Of a stretch of 6,003 nt of DNA, positions 5,020 through 6,003 are shown in pieces (positions within the stretch are counted from its first letter, which is position 1; the number at the start of each line of letters is the position of its first letter). The stretch lies in assembly GCA_030666035.1 (NCBI GenBank), contig DAOUYQ010000055.1:1-6003 (forward strand). The letters run 5' to 3'. The notes beneath the pieces are model-generated. The model searched no databases, had not been told where the DNA came from, and worked only from the letters and a program-made list of their open reading frames with translations. The DNA comes from Microcaldota archaeon (GTDB lineage: Archaea > Micrarchaeota > Micrarchaeia > Anstonellales > Bilamarchaeaceae). The translations under genes were made by a program, and so were the position numbers.

Positions 5020-6003
5020 TTATTCAACTGATTTAAAGATGGGCAAATTGCTTTTGTTGCCCAGGCCAAAGGCAGGTGCAACAACCTGATTCCGGCCTGA
5101 GTTTTTTCCAGCATATAATGCTTTATCCGCAAGCAGCAGTACTTTCTCCCCCAATGATTGTTTCTCTTTGCCATCTGCTGCCCGCTCGGCATCCAGGAAA
5201 CTGGCAACTCCGATTGTTACAGTAACATGTACCTTTTTCCCGCTTGAGAGCATTATTGGATGCGCTTCTACTGCCTTCCTGCACCGCTGCGCAGCAACTA
5301 TTGCGCCCTCAGTATCCGCATTCGGGAGCATAGCTGCAAACTCTTCTCCCCCGTACCTGCTTACTTCCCCTTTGGTAACTATGCGTTTGTGCCCCTGGGC
5401 CACCACATCTGAGGTGCGCAAAGACATTGCACAAATTGCTGCAACTGCGCTCAAAACCTGGTCGCCGGCCACATGGCCATGCCTATCGTTTATCCGCTTG
5501 AAGTTGTCAATATCAATCATTAGGACCGATGCGGGAATTCTGCTGGTTGTAAACCTGTCCTCACAATACTGGCGGTGTTCCGTAAATGCTCTCCTGGTAG
5601 GGAGGCCGGTAAGGGGGTCCGTATCCGCAGCAATTCTCATAGAAAAAAGCTTTGAGATATCCCTTGCAGACCAAACCCCGCTGAAAATCGTGCTAAACCA
5701 TCCCTTGAACCGCAAATCATCCCCCCGCACTTCAATTAAACCATAATTTTCCCCAAGGGGGAGAAGGATCCTGCTCTTCTCTGCCCCGGGGCTGAAATTT
5801 TCTTTCCTAATTTCTTGGGGGTTGGACGGGCTTATGGAAAAGAGCGTATTTGTAGTGTGAAAAATAACTGTATTTGTTGTTACTGCTTTGGCAGCAAGGG
5901 GGTCTGCAGCCAGGTCCAGCAGTTCATTGCACCTTTGCACAACGATTTCGCCATTATGGGTGCCAATCCTTGTGTGCCCGGCAAGGGAATTGCCCTCCCG
6001 CCT
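5020..6003 (-). CDS. GGDEF-domain protein, predicted diguanylate cyclase, N-terminus beyond right edge
   Basis: Predicted c-di-GMP synthase and paralogue of the 453-aa protein. The open frame continues to the window edge. The first 21 visible codons (RREGNSLAGHTRIG...) align with residues ~106-126 of the paralogue, so the GTG at 5940 is internal and roughly 100 residues are missing. In visible numbering (327 aa), the GAF-like domain holds SRILLPLGENYGLIEVRG (~77-94). The GGDEF domain follows with DPLTGL (129-134), DIDNFK (metal Asp164), N172, D181, GGEEF (218-222) and ALYAGKNSGRN (K300, R304). All expected catalytic positions are kept. An RTSD RxxD site (196-199) is followed by 18 residues before GGEEF rather than the usual 5, a basic insertion (QGHKRIVTKGE). 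That may alter product inhibition. There is no membrane segment in the visible part. The downstream neighbour is the 216-aa TPR gene, mirroring the TPR/GGDEF adjacency at 1817-4001. Confidence 0.9.
   Translation of the reverse strand, partial: RREGNSLAGHTRIGTHNGEIVVQRCNELLDLAADPLAAKAVTTNTVIFHTTNTLFSISPSNPQEIRKENFSPGAEKSRILLPLGENYGLIEVRGDDLRFKGWFSTIFSGVWSARDISKLFSMRIAADTDPLTGLPTRRAFTEHRQYCEDRFTTSRIPASVLMIDIDNFKRINDRHGHVAGDQVLSAVAAICAMSLRTSDVVAQGHKRIVTKGEVSRYGGEEFAAMLPNADTEGAIVAAQRCRKAVEAHPIMLSSGKKVHVTVTIGVASFLDAERAADGKEKQSLGEKVLLLADKALYAGKNSGRNQVVAPAFGLGNKSNLPIFKSVE

Noticed and set aside
5168..5746. 192-aa plus-strand ORF
   Set aside because: It lies entirely antisense to the catalytic GGDEF domain at 5020-6003, and its composition is that of a shadow frame.
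5938..5940. GTG at 5940 as the true start of the right-hand GGDEF gene
   Set aside because: The frame is open upstream to the edge, and those 21 codons align with the paralogue's interior, so the start is outside the window.

Overview
The window looks like part of an archaeal chromosome. Most gene starts have a TATA-like box centred about 26-34 bases upstream. Several mRNAs appear leaderless or nearly so, and the two clear Shine-Dalgarno sites are of the archaeal AGGTG(A) type. The phosphoenolpyruvate synthase has the GGMTSHAAIV active-site form that I associate with archaeal enzymes. The lineage cannot be fixed from this window; a DPANN-like or other uncultivated euryarchaeal group is only a guess. 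All credible genes lie on the minus strand, so transcription runs from right to left.

In transcription order: (1) 6003-5020 is a GGDEF-domain protein whose N-terminus lies beyond the right edge. (2) 4884-4234 is a 216-aa helical-repeat (TPR-like) protein. It is followed by 4244-4071, a decayed continuation in another frame that matches the C-terminal repeat of the next gene. (3) 4001-3249 is a 250-aa TPR-like paralogue of gene 2. (4) 3178-1817 is a complete 453-aa GGDEF protein paralogous to gene 1. (5) 1726-1403 is a small basic protein of unknown function. (6) 1334-1 is the N-terminal two thirds or so of phosphoenolpyruvate synthase (ppsA), running off the left edge. No intergenic stretch exceeds about 235 bases, and there is no sign of RNA genes, CRISPR arrays or insertion sequences.

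The centre of interest is 1817-6003: two GGDEF paralogues flank two TPR-like paralogues (GGDEF, TPR, TPR, GGDEF). Both GGDEF domains keep the residues expected of active diguanylate cyclases and share an unusual GAF-like N-terminal domain. The TPR genes are colinear and ungapped over their first ~120 residues, and they share a 41-bp promoter block (32 identical positions). The simplest reading is a duplicated two-gene module: a nucleotide-second-messenger synthase with a helical-repeat partner. One TPR copy has begun to erode at its 3' end. GGDEF proteins are uncommon in archaea, so this is a candidate for a poorly described archaeal signalling system. Partner and messenger are inferred, not shown. 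ppsA and the small gene look like ordinary neighbours.
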